Shown here one piece after another: positions 26,390-34,491 of a DNA stretch of 64,000 nt (position 1 is the stretch's first letter; the number at the start of each line of letters is the position of its first letter). The DNA comes from Clostridia bacterium (GTDB lineage Bacteria; Bacillota; Clostridia; Oscillospirales; Acutalibacteraceae). The position numbers and the translations under genes were made by a program. Location of the stretch: NCBI GenBank assembly GCA_017938985.1, contig JAGBAK010000058.1, positions 1 through 64,000 on the forward strand, given 5' to 3'. The notes below the pieces were generated by a model. It made no database searches, was not told where the DNA came from, and saw nothing but the letters and a program-made list of their open reading frames with translations.

Positions 26390-27169
26390 TTATTTCTCAT
26401 TCCTTTTAGCGATTTCAACAAGGTTGCGATAGCTGATTGCCATTGATTCTCTGGGGTCAATTTCGCAGATATCCTGCTCAATAACAATATATTTAACTCC
26501 GCTGTTCTTGCAGGAATTGTAAATCACGTCAAGATTAAGGTTGCCTGTTCCGACCTCAACAAATTTAGGTGTGTGATTGGTAATGCCGTAATCCTTGAAA
26601 TGGCAGACCTTCATTCTGCCTGCAATTTTTTCAATGTATTCTGCAGGGTTAACGCCGCCGAACTGGAACCAATATGTGTCACCGATAAAGCTGAATTCCT
26701 CAGGCTTTGTGTCTTCAATCAGAACGTCAAAAATTCTTCTGCCGTTATCAAGCTTTGCAAATTCAAATGCGTGGTTATGGTAAGCAAACTGCAGACCTTC
26801 TGCGTGCATTCTTTTGCCGATTTCGCTTGTAATCTTTATGAATTCTTTAATGCTGTCTGCGTTCTTTCGGAATTCGTCGGGCATTCCGCCGATGCCGAGA
26901 GTATCGCAGCCAAGCATTTTATGTTCTTTCATAACAGAGTCAAGGTCTGTGCGCATTCTGTCAAAAGAGGTATGGGTTACGCAAACGTCCATATTATATT
27001 TTTCGCAAAGAAAAGCAACCTTTTCTGCAGGAATGGGACCGATGCCCGAAATCTGAATAACGTTTATACCGATATCGTTCAGATATTTGAAAGTTGCTTC
27101 ACAATCCTCATATGTCTGAATGTAATCACGCAGCGTATAAAGCTGTGCGCCAAGTTTGATTTTGCTCAT
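26390..27169 (-). CDS. Sugar phosphate isomerase/epimerase (xylose isomerase-like TIM barrel)
   Basis: A 259-residue AP-endonuclease-2-type TIM barrel. It has the N-terminal KLGAQLYTLRDYI, the metal-binding His/Glu pattern in AYHNHAFEFAK, and HFKDYG and IVIEQD near the end. Relatives interconvert keto sugars or inositol derivatives; the substrate is not evident. First gene of a three-gene unit with a good promoter at 27197-27225 and GGAGG before the ATG. Confidence 0.8.
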   Translation of the reverse strand: MSKIKLGAQLYTLRDYIQTYEDCEATFKYLNDIGINVIQISGIGPIPAEKVAFLCEKYNMDVCVTHTSFDRMRTDLDSVMKEHKMLGCDTLGIGGMPDEFRKNADSIKEFIKITSEIGKRMHAEGLQFAYHNHAFEFAKLDNGRRIFDVLIEDTKPEEFSFIGDTYWFQFGGVNPAEYIEKIAGRMKVCHFKDYGITNHTPKFVEVGTGNLNLDVIYNSCKNSGVKYIVIEQDICEIDPRESMAISYRNLVEIAKRNEK

Positions 27170-27196
27170 AACCGCACCTCCGCATATATTTATTAC

Positions 27197-27225
27197 ATTA
27201 TATAACCATTTACAGAATAATGCAA
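27197..27225 (-). promoter_or_regulatory. Promoter of the isomerase-phosphoesterase unit
   Basis: Minus strand TTGCAT (27225-27220), 17 bases, TATAAT (27202-27197), 28 bases upstream of the isomerase ATG. Confidence 0.7.
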
Positions 27226-27253
27226 GATTTTATTTGAATATATTCCCCGAACA

Positions 27254-27282
27254 TCATTATTTATCGCCAAATTTCATATATT
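27254..27282 (+). promoter_or_regulatory. Candidate sigma-E promoter of sigK
   Basis: TCATTAT (27254-27260), 14 bases, CATATATT (27275-27282), close to the sigma-E pattern. Transcription would begin about 15 bases before the sigK ribosome site. In Bacillus sigK is first transcribed by sigma-E with SpoIIID. Pattern inference only. Confidence 0.45.
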
Positions 27283-27313
27283 GATAACAAATTCAACGAT
27301 ATGAGGTGTTCTA

Positions 27314-28000
27314 TTGCTTTCACTGTTAACTGCGCTTATCTCAAAAGGTATGCTGTTTTTTGCTCTGCATATCAGAAACGGCAATTCCTTTCCCCCTGCC
27401 CTGAGCTTAAAAGATGAGCAAAAGCTCATCAAAGATTTCAAAAACGGAAATGTTGATGCAAAAAATAAGCTGATTGAGCACAATCTGCGTCTTGTGGCAC
27501 ATATTGTTAAAAAATATTATTCCGAAAACGAAGAACAGGATGACCTGATTTCGATAGGTACAATCGGATTGATTAAAGCCATAAATTCGTTCGATGATAC
27601 AAAAGGAATCAAGCTTGCCACCTTTGCTTCAAGATGCATTGAAAACGAAATTCTGATGTATTTCAGAAGCAAAAAGAAAAATTCACAGGAAATGTCAATC
27701 AGTGAACCGATTGACACCGACAGCGAAGGAAATCCGCTGACTTTGATTGACATTATAAGTCACGACAGCGATATTGCTGACGATATCGACCTTAAAATCA
27801 AAACCGAAATGCTTTACGGTTTCATTGAAGAAATTACCGACGAAAGAGAAAAAACAATTATCGTTTTGCGCTACGGTTTATATAACACCGTGCCGCTCAC
27901 TCAGAATCAGGTTGCAAAAAGGCTGAACATTTCACGCTCATACGTAAGCAGAATTGAAAAAAAGATTATTGAACGTCTGCGCAAAAAATTCAATGCATAA
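27314..28000 (+). CDS. sigK: Sporulation sigma factor SigK (pro-sigma-K)
   Basis: Late mother-cell sigma factor, 228 residues. The N-terminal MLSLLTALISKGMLFFALHI followed by NSFPPALS is the hydrophobic pro-sequence typical of pro-SigK. Region 2 (EHNLRLVAHIVKKYY, EQDDLISIGTIGLIKAI) and region 4 (LTQNQVAKRLNISRSYVSRIEKK) are intact. The gene is not interrupted by a skin-like element. It begins with TTG at 27314, with GAGGTG 5 bases upstream; an ATG at 27350 would delete the pro-sequence. Confidence 0.92.
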   Translation: MLSLLTALISKGMLFFALHIRNGNSFPPALSLKDEQKLIKDFKNGNVDAKNKLIEHNLRLVAHIVKKYYSENEEQDDLISIGTIGLIKAINSFDDTKGIKLATFASRCIENEILMYFRSKKKNSQEMSISEPIDTDSEGNPLTLIDIISHDSDIADDIDLKIKTEMLYGFIEEITDEREKTIIVLRYGLYNTVPLTQNQVAKRLNISRSYVSRIEKKIIERLRKKFNA

Positions 28001-28029
28001 AGAAAAGAACCGCTCAGATTGAGCGGTTC
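28001..28029 (-). terminator. Terminator of secG (shared with sigK)
   Basis: Perfect 10-bp stem GAACCGCTCA/TGAGCGGTTC (28007-28016 with 28020-28029), 3-base loop. On the minus strand it is followed by TTTTCT, so it mainly ends secG; it also lies 6 bases after the sigK stop. Confidence 0.8.
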
Positions 28030-28035
28030 GGTTGA

Positions 28036-28287
28036 TTATTTCAAAAACAGGAAAAGAAGGTTTGCGCCGAGTGAAAGAACAAAGAAGAAAACTGCAAGGT
28101 ACTTTGTGATCTTTACAAGCTTCTGTTCGATTGTCTTGCTCTTATTTTTGCCAAGGAATGTTTCGGCACCGCCTGCAATTGCACCTGAAAGACCTGCTGA
28201 ACGGCCTTCCTGAAGAAGAACGATGGCAATAAGGGCAATTGATGTAACGATAAGAGAAATGCCTAAAGCAATTTCATACCAACTCAT
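28036..28287 (-). CDS. secG: Preprotein translocase subunit SecG
   Basis: An 83-residue membrane subunit of the SecYEG channel. Two hydrophobic helices (ALGISLIVTSIALIAIVLLQ and ITKYLAVFFFVLSLGANLLF) flank the conserved loop QEGRSAGLSGAIAGGAETFLGKN-type glycine-rich segment. Single-gene transcription unit with its own promoter and terminator. Confidence 0.95.
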   Translation of the reverse strand: MSWYEIALGISLIVTSIALIAIVLLQEGRSAGLSGAIAGGAETFLGKNKSKTIEQKLVKITKYLAVFFFVLSLGANLLFLFLK

Positions 28288-28321
28288 GTAAACTGACCTC
28301 CAAAAATTATTGTACTAAAGG

Positions 28322-28350
28322 ATTTTAACACACTATAATTATAAATGCAA
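28322..28350 (-). promoter_or_regulatory. Promoter of secG
   Basis: Minus strand TTGCAT (28350-28345), 17 bases, TAAAAT (28327-28322), 35 bases before the secG ATG. The rest of the gap to the parC stop (28351-28496) is AT-rich, with one imperfect hairpin near 28460-28492 that pairs fully only in plus-strand RNA through G-U pairs. Confidence 0.6.
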
Positions 28351-28496
28351 GATATTTTTTATTAATTTCCAAAAAATTCAATGAATTTTTAAGAAAATAA
28401 CGCAAATCATAGTTTTGCAGAACAAAATCAAAAGCGTTTGCTGATTTAATTCTGCTTTGAGCCGTCCGAAGCGATTCGTTTCGGGCGGTTCGCTGA

Positions 28497-30746
28497 TTAT
28501 TCTCCGAACAAAGTTATCTGCTCGGGTTCATCATCAGCGCTCAGCAAAGCGCCCGCCGCCGGAAGATTCTTTGCTTTATATCTGTAAGGTTTTGCAAACT
28601 CGCCCTCTTTGTAATCTCTTGCTTTAAGAATGCGCTGACCCTTCTTTAAGGTCATTACGCTTACGCCGATTGTATCCTTTGTTGTTTTGGGCAGAATGAC
28701 CGCCGTATTAATCAAAAGGTATCTGCCTGCACTTGAAACAACTACAAGTTCTTTATCCTCAGCAATATGCATTATATCAGCAAGCAGAGATTTATCGGAA
28801 TATGCCTTAATAAGCTTCTTTCGTTTTGTTACGGTCTGATAGGCGTTCATATCAACCTTTGCGACCTTGCCGTTTTCAAAGAAGAACAACATATAACCCG
28901 AGTAATCGCTTGTAACAGCCATATATACGGGCAATTCTCCGTCTTCCATTTCAAGCTTTGCTGCAACAAAATCGCCAAGAACGCTTGCCTTTGAATCATC
29001 AAAGAACGAAGCTGTTGTCTTATAAACCTGCTGCTTGTTGGTGAAGAAAAGAAGCTCTTTTGCGTTGGTTGTTTCAAACGTCTGAATAATTTCGTCGCCC
29101 TCTTTAAGCTTATGAGCAGCACTCATACGCAATGAAAGAGGCGTAATCTTTTTGAAATATCCTTCTTTCGTGAAGAAAAGGTTCACGGGATAATCCGGAA
29201 CTTCTTCTTCAACCGTTGTTTCTTCGATTTCGGTTGAATAGATTATTTCAGTCTTTCTGGGTTTAGCATACTTTTTGATTACTTCTTTAAGTTCAAAAAT
29301 AATAATCTGTTTGATACGCTTGGGATTTGAAAGAATATCTTCAAGGTCCTTGATAGCCGCTTCAAGCTTTTCAATGTCCTGAAGGCGCTTGACGATATAT
29401 TCTCTGTTAAGATGGCGAAGCTTGATTTCCGCAACGTATTCAGCCTGAATTTTATCAATTTTGAATCCGATCATAAGGTTGGGAACAACTTCACTTTCCT
29501 CTTCGGTGTTACGGATAATTTTGATTGCCTTATCAATATCAAGAAGAATTTTTTCAAGACCTCTGAGAAGATGAAGTCTGTCCTTTGCACGCTTTAAATC
29601 AAAAGCCGTTCTTCGTCTTACGCAGTTGCTTCTGAATTCAATCCATTCGTTGAGAAGCTCCTTAACCCCGAGCACTCTGGGATTGCCGTTAATCAGCACG
29701 TTGAAGTTACACGAGAAAGTATCCTGAAGCGGTGTTGAAGCATAAAGCTTTTTCATCAGCTTATCGGGGTCAGTGCCTTTCTTGATATCAATTGTGATTT
29801 TAAGACCGCTCAGGTCAGTTTCGTCACGGATATCGTTAATCTCTTTGATAGAACCGAGCTTAACTTTTTCGATGATTTTATCAATAATGGCTTCTGACGT
29901 AGCCGTCGGCGGAATTTCCGTTATTTCAATGCAGTTATTGGCTTTGTCATAGTTGTATCTTGCTCTGACCTTGAAACCGCCCCTGCCTGTGCGATATATT
30001 TCTTCCATCTGCTCTCTGTTATAAACAAGCAGACCGCCGCCCGAAAAATCGGGTGCAAGAAGAGTGTCGGCAACCTCGTGCTTTGAGCTTTTGAGAAGCT
30101 CAATTGTAGTTTTGCAGACCTCTTCAAGGTTGAATGAGCAGATTGAGCTTGCCATACCTGCAGCAATACCCGTGTTTGCATTTACAAGAATGCTGGGATA
30201 AGTTACAGGCAGCAACGCAGGCTCTTTCATTGTGTTATCGAAGTTATCAACCATATCAACGGTATCTTTATCGATATCAGAGAAAAGCTCAACGCAGATT
30301 TTTTCAAGCTTCGCTTCGGTGTAACGTGAAGCCGCCCACATCATATCTCTTGAAAATGCCTTACCGAAGTTACCCTTTGAATCAACGTAGGGGTGAAGCA
30401 GAGCCTCATAGCCCTTTGAGAGACGAACCATTGTGTCATAAATTGCGGCGTCGCCGTGGGGGTTAAGCTGCATAACCTGTCCCACAATCTTTGCCGATTT
30501 TGCTCTTGCACCCTGAAGCAGACCCATTTTATACATCATATAAAGAATCTTGCGGTGCGAGGGCTTGAAGCCGTCAATTTCGGGAATCGCGCGGCTCATA
30601 ATAACGCTCATCGCATAGGGCATAAAGTTATATTCAAGAGTATCAACAATCGGTTGGTTGACAACTTCGCCTGCTCCGAGAATATGAGTCTTTTCGTCAA
30701 GCGTTCTGAGCGAAGCGGTGATATCTTTTTTAGTTTTTTTAGCCAT
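28497..30746 (-). CDS. parC: Type IIA DNA topoisomerase subunit A (topoisomerase IV-like)
   Basis: Breakage-reunion subunit, 749 residues. The N-terminal YNFMPYAMSVIMSRAIPEID and HGDAAIYDTMVRLS match GyrA/ParC, and the active-site Tyr is in AASRYTEAKL. The C-terminal beta-propeller region is present but lacks the GyrA box, which favours a decatenating topoisomerase IV. It follows the ATPase subunit gene by 23 bases on the same strand. This diverged ParC/ParE-like pair is common in Clostridia in addition to gyrase, so the name is a best fit. Confidence 0.85.
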   Translation of the reverse strand: MAKKTKKDITASLRTLDEKTHILGAGEVVNQPIVDTLEYNFMPYAMSVIMSRAIPEIDGFKPSHRKILYMMYKMGLLQGARAKSAKIVGQVMQLNPHGDAAIYDTMVRLSKGYEALLHPYVDSKGNFGKAFSRDMMWAASRYTEAKLEKICVELFSDIDKDTVDMVDNFDNTMKEPALLPVTYPSILVNANTGIAAGMASSICSFNLEEVCKTTIELLKSSKHEVADTLLAPDFSGGGLLVYNREQMEEIYRTGRGGFKVRARYNYDKANNCIEITEIPPTATSEAIIDKIIEKVKLGSIKEINDIRDETDLSGLKITIDIKKGTDPDKLMKKLYASTPLQDTFSCNFNVLINGNPRVLGVKELLNEWIEFRSNCVRRRTAFDLKRAKDRLHLLRGLEKILLDIDKAIKIIRNTEEESEVVPNLMIGFKIDKIQAEYVAEIKLRHLNREYIVKRLQDIEKLEAAIKDLEDILSNPKRIKQIIIFELKEVIKKYAKPRKTEIIYSTEIEETTVEEEVPDYPVNLFFTKEGYFKKITPLSLRMSAAHKLKEGDEIIQTFETTNAKELLFFTNKQQVYKTTASFFDDSKASVLGDFVAAKLEMEDGELPVYMAVTSDYSGYMLFFFENGKVAKVDMNAYQTVTKRKKLIKAYSDKSLLADIMHIAEDKELVVVSSAGRYLLINTAVILPKTTKDTIGVSVMTLKKGQRILKARDYKEGEFAKPYRYKAKNLPAAGALLSADDEPEQITLFGE

Positions 30747-30769
30747 AATTCACTCTCCGTTCACTCAGT

Positions 30770-32758
30770 TTAAGATACGTCGGTCATATCGATATAGAGA
30801 TGACCGTTTTCTGCAATATAATCTTTTCTGCCTGCAAGGTTGTCGCTGAGAAGCAGATCAAATTTTTCAGCCGTTGCCTCTGCCATTGATGGTTCAATTT
30901 TAATAAGACGGCGTGTAGTTGGATTCATTGTTGTGAGCGACATCATATCGGGGTCGTTTTCACCAAGACCCTTTGAACGCTGAATGGTGTATTTTTTGTT
31001 GCCGATTTGCTCAAGAGCATCGGTTTTTTCTTTTTCCGTATATGCAAACCACGTTTCGTCGCCGCAGGTAATTTCATAAAGCGGTGATTCGGCAATGAAA
31101 ACCTTACCCTCTTCAAAAAGAGTCGGCATAAGTCTGTAAATCATTGTAAGGATAAGCGTTCTGATGTGGAATCCGTCAACGTCGGCATCGGTACAGATAA
31201 TAATTTTGCTCCATCGAAGCAAATCAATGTTGAACGAAATCATATCCTTGCCCGACTTATGCTTTGACGGCACTTCAACGCCGCAGCCGATAACCTTAAT
31301 TAGGTCGGTGATAATATCGCTTTTGAATATGCGGTCATATTCGGACTTGAGGCAGTTAAGAATCTTACCTCTTACGGGGATAATAGCCTGAAATTCGGAG
31401 TTTCGGGACTGCTTACAGGCACCCAGAGCCGAGTCACCTTCCACGATGAAAAGCTCTCTGAGATTGGGGTCTTTGCTGCGGCAGTCAACAAACTTCTGAA
31501 TTCTGTTTGTGAGGTTGTTAACGTTCTGAATCAGGGATTCTTTCATACCCTGCCTTGTCTTTTCTGCCTTGACACGGCTGCGCATATTGATAAGAACCTG
31601 ATCGGCGATTTTGTTAGCTTCAAGCGGATTTTCAATGAAATAAATCTCAAGCTGGTGCTTGATGAAATCGGTCATTGCGTCCTGAATGAATTTATTTGTA
31701 ATTGCCTTTTTGGTCTGGTTGGCATACGAAGTCTGTGTTGAGAACGAAGAAATGACAAGCACAAGACAGTCTTCGATATCCTGAAAGCTGATCTTGCTGT
31801 CGCTCTTCTGATATTTATTGTTTTGCTTAAGGAACGAGTCAATCTGTGCAACAAAGCCGAGTCTTGTTGCTTTGTCAGGTGAACCGCCGTTTTCAAGGAA
31901 ACTGGAGTTATGATAAAACTCCTTAAGCTGAACTTTGTTTGAGAAAGTGAGCGAAATGTTCATCTTGAGCTTATAGTCAGCCAAGTCCTCACGGTCACGT
32001 CCGACGGCATCGCCCTGCCACGTCTGCACAGACGTAAGAGCGTTTTCACCGACACATTCTTTAACGTAGTCCTCAATGCCGTTTTCGTATATATACTCAT
32101 AAGTTTCAAATCCTTTGCCGACCTGATTCTTAAGAATAAATCTTACACCTGCATTGACAACAGCCTGTTTTTTCAGCGTATCCTGAAAATATTCAAGCGG
32201 AATGTCGATGTCGGTAAAAACGTCAAGATCGGGCAGCCATTTGATTCTTGTGCCCGTATCCTTTTTAGGATAGTCCTCTTTTATCATATCGCCGACTATG
32301 AAGCCTTTTTTAAAGTTCAGCAGATATCTGTAACCGCCTGTATGAACTTCAGCCTCCATATAGTCAGACGCAAACTGTGTTGAGCAAAGACCCAGACCGT
32401 TAAGACCAAGCGAATATTCATAACTGCCGTTGTTATTGGTATCGTACTTACTGCCTGCATACATTTCACAGAATGCAAGCTCCCAGTTATAACGTTTTTC
32501 TTTATTATTATAGTCTACAGGCAAACCTCTGCCGTAGTCCTGAACTTCAATGGAATGGTCGGCATAGCGCGTAACAATAATCTTATTGCCGAAGCCTTCT
32601 CTTGCTTCGTCAATTGAATTGGAGATAATTTCAAAAGCGGCGTGCTGGCAGCCGTCAAGACCGTCAGAACCGAAGATAACGGCAGGTCTTTTTCGCACCT
32701 TGTCAGGACCTTTTAGCAGGGTCATACTTTCGTTATTATATTCGGGTTTTTTAGCCAT
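30770..32758 (-). CDS. parE: Type IIA DNA topoisomerase subunit B (topoisomerase IV-like)
   Basis: ATPase subunit, 662 residues. The GHKL fold shows FEIISNSIDEAREGF (Asn-Asp site), the VQDYGRGLPV loop and SLGLNGLGL. The TOPRIM domain shows LFIVEGDSALGACKQSRN and ICTDADVDGFHIRTL. The ATG at 32758 follows AGGGAGG; a 14-codon extension lacks support. Preceded by an excellent promoter. Confidence 0.88.
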   Translation of the reverse strand: MAKKPEYNNESMTLLKGPDKVRKRPAVIFGSDGLDGCQHAAFEIISNSIDEAREGFGNKIIVTRYADHSIEVQDYGRGLPVDYNNKEKRYNWELAFCEMYAGSKYDTNNNGSYEYSLGLNGLGLCSTQFASDYMEAEVHTGGYRYLLNFKKGFIVGDMIKEDYPKKDTGTRIKWLPDLDVFTDIDIPLEYFQDTLKKQAVVNAGVRFILKNQVGKGFETYEYIYENGIEDYVKECVGENALTSVQTWQGDAVGRDREDLADYKLKMNISLTFSNKVQLKEFYHNSSFLENGGSPDKATRLGFVAQIDSFLKQNNKYQKSDSKISFQDIEDCLVLVISSFSTQTSYANQTKKAITNKFIQDAMTDFIKHQLEIYFIENPLEANKIADQVLINMRSRVKAEKTRQGMKESLIQNVNNLTNRIQKFVDCRSKDPNLRELFIVEGDSALGACKQSRNSEFQAIIPVRGKILNCLKSEYDRIFKSDIITDLIKVIGCGVEVPSKHKSGKDMISFNIDLLRWSKIIICTDADVDGFHIRTLILTMIYRLMPTLFEEGKVFIAESPLYEITCGDETWFAYTEKEKTDALEQIGNKKYTIQRSKGLGENDPDMMSLTTMNPTTRRLIKIEPSMAEATAEKFDLLLSDNLAGRKDYIAENGHLYIDMTDVS

Positions 32759-32798
32759 TCGGTTAATCCTCCCTGAAAAGCAAATTTTTACTAATACC

Positions 32799-32826
32799 AT
32801 TATACCACATCTTGAATCAATGTCAA
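32799..32826 (-). promoter_or_regulatory. Promoter of parE-parC
   Basis: Minus strand TTGACA (32826-32821), 16 bases, TATAAT (32804-32799) with TG one base upstream (extended -10). Close to perfect consensus, 40 bases before the parE start. Confidence 0.8.
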
Positions 32827-32849
32827 GTCAAAGCACAACTTATAGTAAA

Positions 32850-32879
32850 GAAAAAAGCATCGGATTTTGCATCCGATGC
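32850..32879 (-). terminator. Terminator of the tmk-mltG operon
   Basis: Stem GCATCGGAT/ATCCGATGC (32857-32865 with 32871-32879), 5-base loop, followed on the minus strand by TTTTTTC. It ends the long operon before the parE promoter. Confidence 0.88.
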
Positions 32880-32899
32880 CCGAGAAATGTAAATTTTTA

Positions 32900-33238
32900 T
32901 CATAAAACCACAGACTTTTTCTTTCCGTTTTTATTTACGGGGTGTTCCTTGACTCTGACAATATAATCAAGGTTAATCACTTCTTCGCCGTCTTTGGTTT
33001 TGATGCAAAGCCAGTTATCGTTAACACCCGTCACGCTGCATTCAATTGCAGAAAGATTGCTGTTTGAAGTATAAACAATACAGTCCTTACCGATATATTT
33101 ATTGAAAATGTCGCTCATATCAAAATTTCCTCTTTTCTTTCGTTTTTTAATAATTCTTCTTATGTTCTGCTTTTTATCTTCACGCAAAATAACAAAAATA
33201 ATAATGAAAAGAATAAAGACAGGGATATAACTTATCAA
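32900..33238 (-). CDS. Small membrane-anchored protein with Sm/SH3-like domain (DUF6897-like)
   Basis: A 112-residue product if it begins at the TTG overlapping the U32 stop. It has one hydrophobic segment (IPVFILFIIIFVIL), a very basic stretch (RRIIKKRKKRG) and then a beta-rich domain (IGKDCIVYTSNSNLSAIE, DGEEVINLDYIVRVKEHP). An internal ATG at 33118 has a better site (AGAGG) and would give a soluble 72-residue form. I favour the long form because the hydrophobic-then-basic pattern looks selected. Function unknown; last gene of the operon. Confidence 0.6.
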   Translation of the reverse strand: MISYIPVFILFIIIFVILREDKKQNIRRIIKKRKKRGNFDMSDIFNKYIGKDCIVYTSNSNLSAIECSVTGVNDNWLCIKTKDGEEVINLDYIVRVKEHPVNKNGKKKSVVL

Positions 33239-34485
33239 AGGATAACACCGCCCTTACGCTCCATTCGCAGATACGAACCCGCAGGAATTTCAAACGGACA
33301 GTCAAAGCTGAGCTTCATCATCGGGTGCGATGCGTTGTCAATCATTTCTCCGTCTGCGTTCTTAAGATTCTTAACGGTTACCTTTACAGGCTCAACACCT
33401 TTAACCATAACCTCAAGCTCATCGCCCTCAAAAAATCGGTTGCGCTGCGAAGCATAAAGAACACCGTCTTTCCAATCCTCTGCGATAGCCGCAACGTCAA
33501 ACTCTCTTACGTATCCGCCTCTGTAAAAAATCTGTGCATCGTCCATGGGCGTTGAATAATAAAAACCTGTGCAATACTGGCGGTTGCTGGCACGTCTGAC
33601 TTCTTCAACAATCCACTCTTCAGGCTTATAAAGAGGGTCAAAGCCTGATTTTTCGTAACCGTCAAGAGCGCATCTGTATGCATTAACGGCAACGGCAGTA
33701 TAATAAGCCGACTTAGCTCTGCCTTCAATTTTAAAACTGCTTATACCTGCCTGAGCAAGCTCCGCAACGTGTTCAATAAGACACATATCTCTTGAATTCA
33801 TTATGTAAGTGCCAGTTTCGTCCTGCTCAACAGGAAAATATTCGCCCGGGCGTTTCTCTTCAATCAAAGTGTAACGCCATCTGCAGGGCTGAGCGCAGTC
33901 TCCCCTGTTAGAATCCCTGCCCGTCATATAGTTGGACAAAAGGCATCTTCCCGAAAACGAAACGCACATTGCACCGTGAACGAAGCTTTCAATTTCAAGC
34001 TCTTTGGGTGTTTTGGCTCTGATTTCAGCAATCTCTTCAAGAGAAATCTCTCTTGCCGTAACAATTCGCTTTGCGCCCATATCGTAAAAAGCACGAGCCG
34101 CCGCATAATTTGTTATACCTGCCTGCGTTGAGATATGAATATCAACGTCGGGGGCATATTTTTTGATTATGCCGAGCACACCGATATCCGTTACGATAAA
34201 TGCATCAACTCCGCTTGCCTTTGCATATTCAACAAAGGCAGGCAGAGCATCAAGTTCGTTATTTCTGGGAACGGTGTTACAGGTCAGATAGACCTTAACT
34301 CCGCTTTTGTGTGCAAGGTCGCACGCTTCTTTTAATTCATCGCCGCCAAAGCTTGCCGCCGCAGTGCGCATTCCGAACCTGTCGGAGCCGAGATAAACGG
34401 CGTCTGCACCGTATTCGATAGCGGCGCAGAGCCTTTCAAAATCTCCTGCAGGGGCAAGAAGCTCGGGTTTGAGAAAGTTATTCAT
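33235..34485 (-). CDS. U32 family peptidase-like protein (TrhP/YrrO type)
   Basis: A 416-residue U32 protein. The N-terminus PELLAPAGDFERLCAAIEYGADAVYLG and the signature ESFVHGAMCVSFSGRCLLSN with the following Cys pair (GDCAQPCRW) are diagnostic. Members once annotated as collagenases are now linked to 5-hydroxyuridine formation in tRNA (TrhP in B. subtilis), which fits the Cys-rich core. It lies 6 bases after mltG. The exact tRNA role is inferred from family knowledge. Confidence 0.88.
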   Translation of the reverse strand: MNNFLKPELLAPAGDFERLCAAIEYGADAVYLGSDRFGMRTAAASFGGDELKEACDLAHKSGVKVYLTCNTVPRNNELDALPAFVEYAKASGVDAFIVTDIGVLGIIKKYAPDVDIHISTQAGITNYAAARAFYDMGAKRIVTAREISLEEIAEIRAKTPKELEIESFVHGAMCVSFSGRCLLSNYMTGRDSNRGDCAQPCRWRYTLIEEKRPGEYFPVEQDETGTYIMNSRDMCLIEHVAELAQAGISSFKIEGRAKSAYYTAVAVNAYRCALDGYEKSGFDPLYKPEEWIVEEVRRASNRQYCTGFYYSTPMDDAQIFYRGGYVREFDVAAIAEDWKDGVLYASQRNRFFEGDELEVMVKGVEPVKVTVKNLKNADGEMIDNASHPMMKLSFDCPFEIPAGSYLRMERKGGVIL

Positions 34486-34491
34486 AAAATT

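Noticed and set aside
28460..28492. Terminator for parC
   Set aside because: The stem pairs well only in plus-strand RNA; the minus-strand version has mismatches and no T-run.
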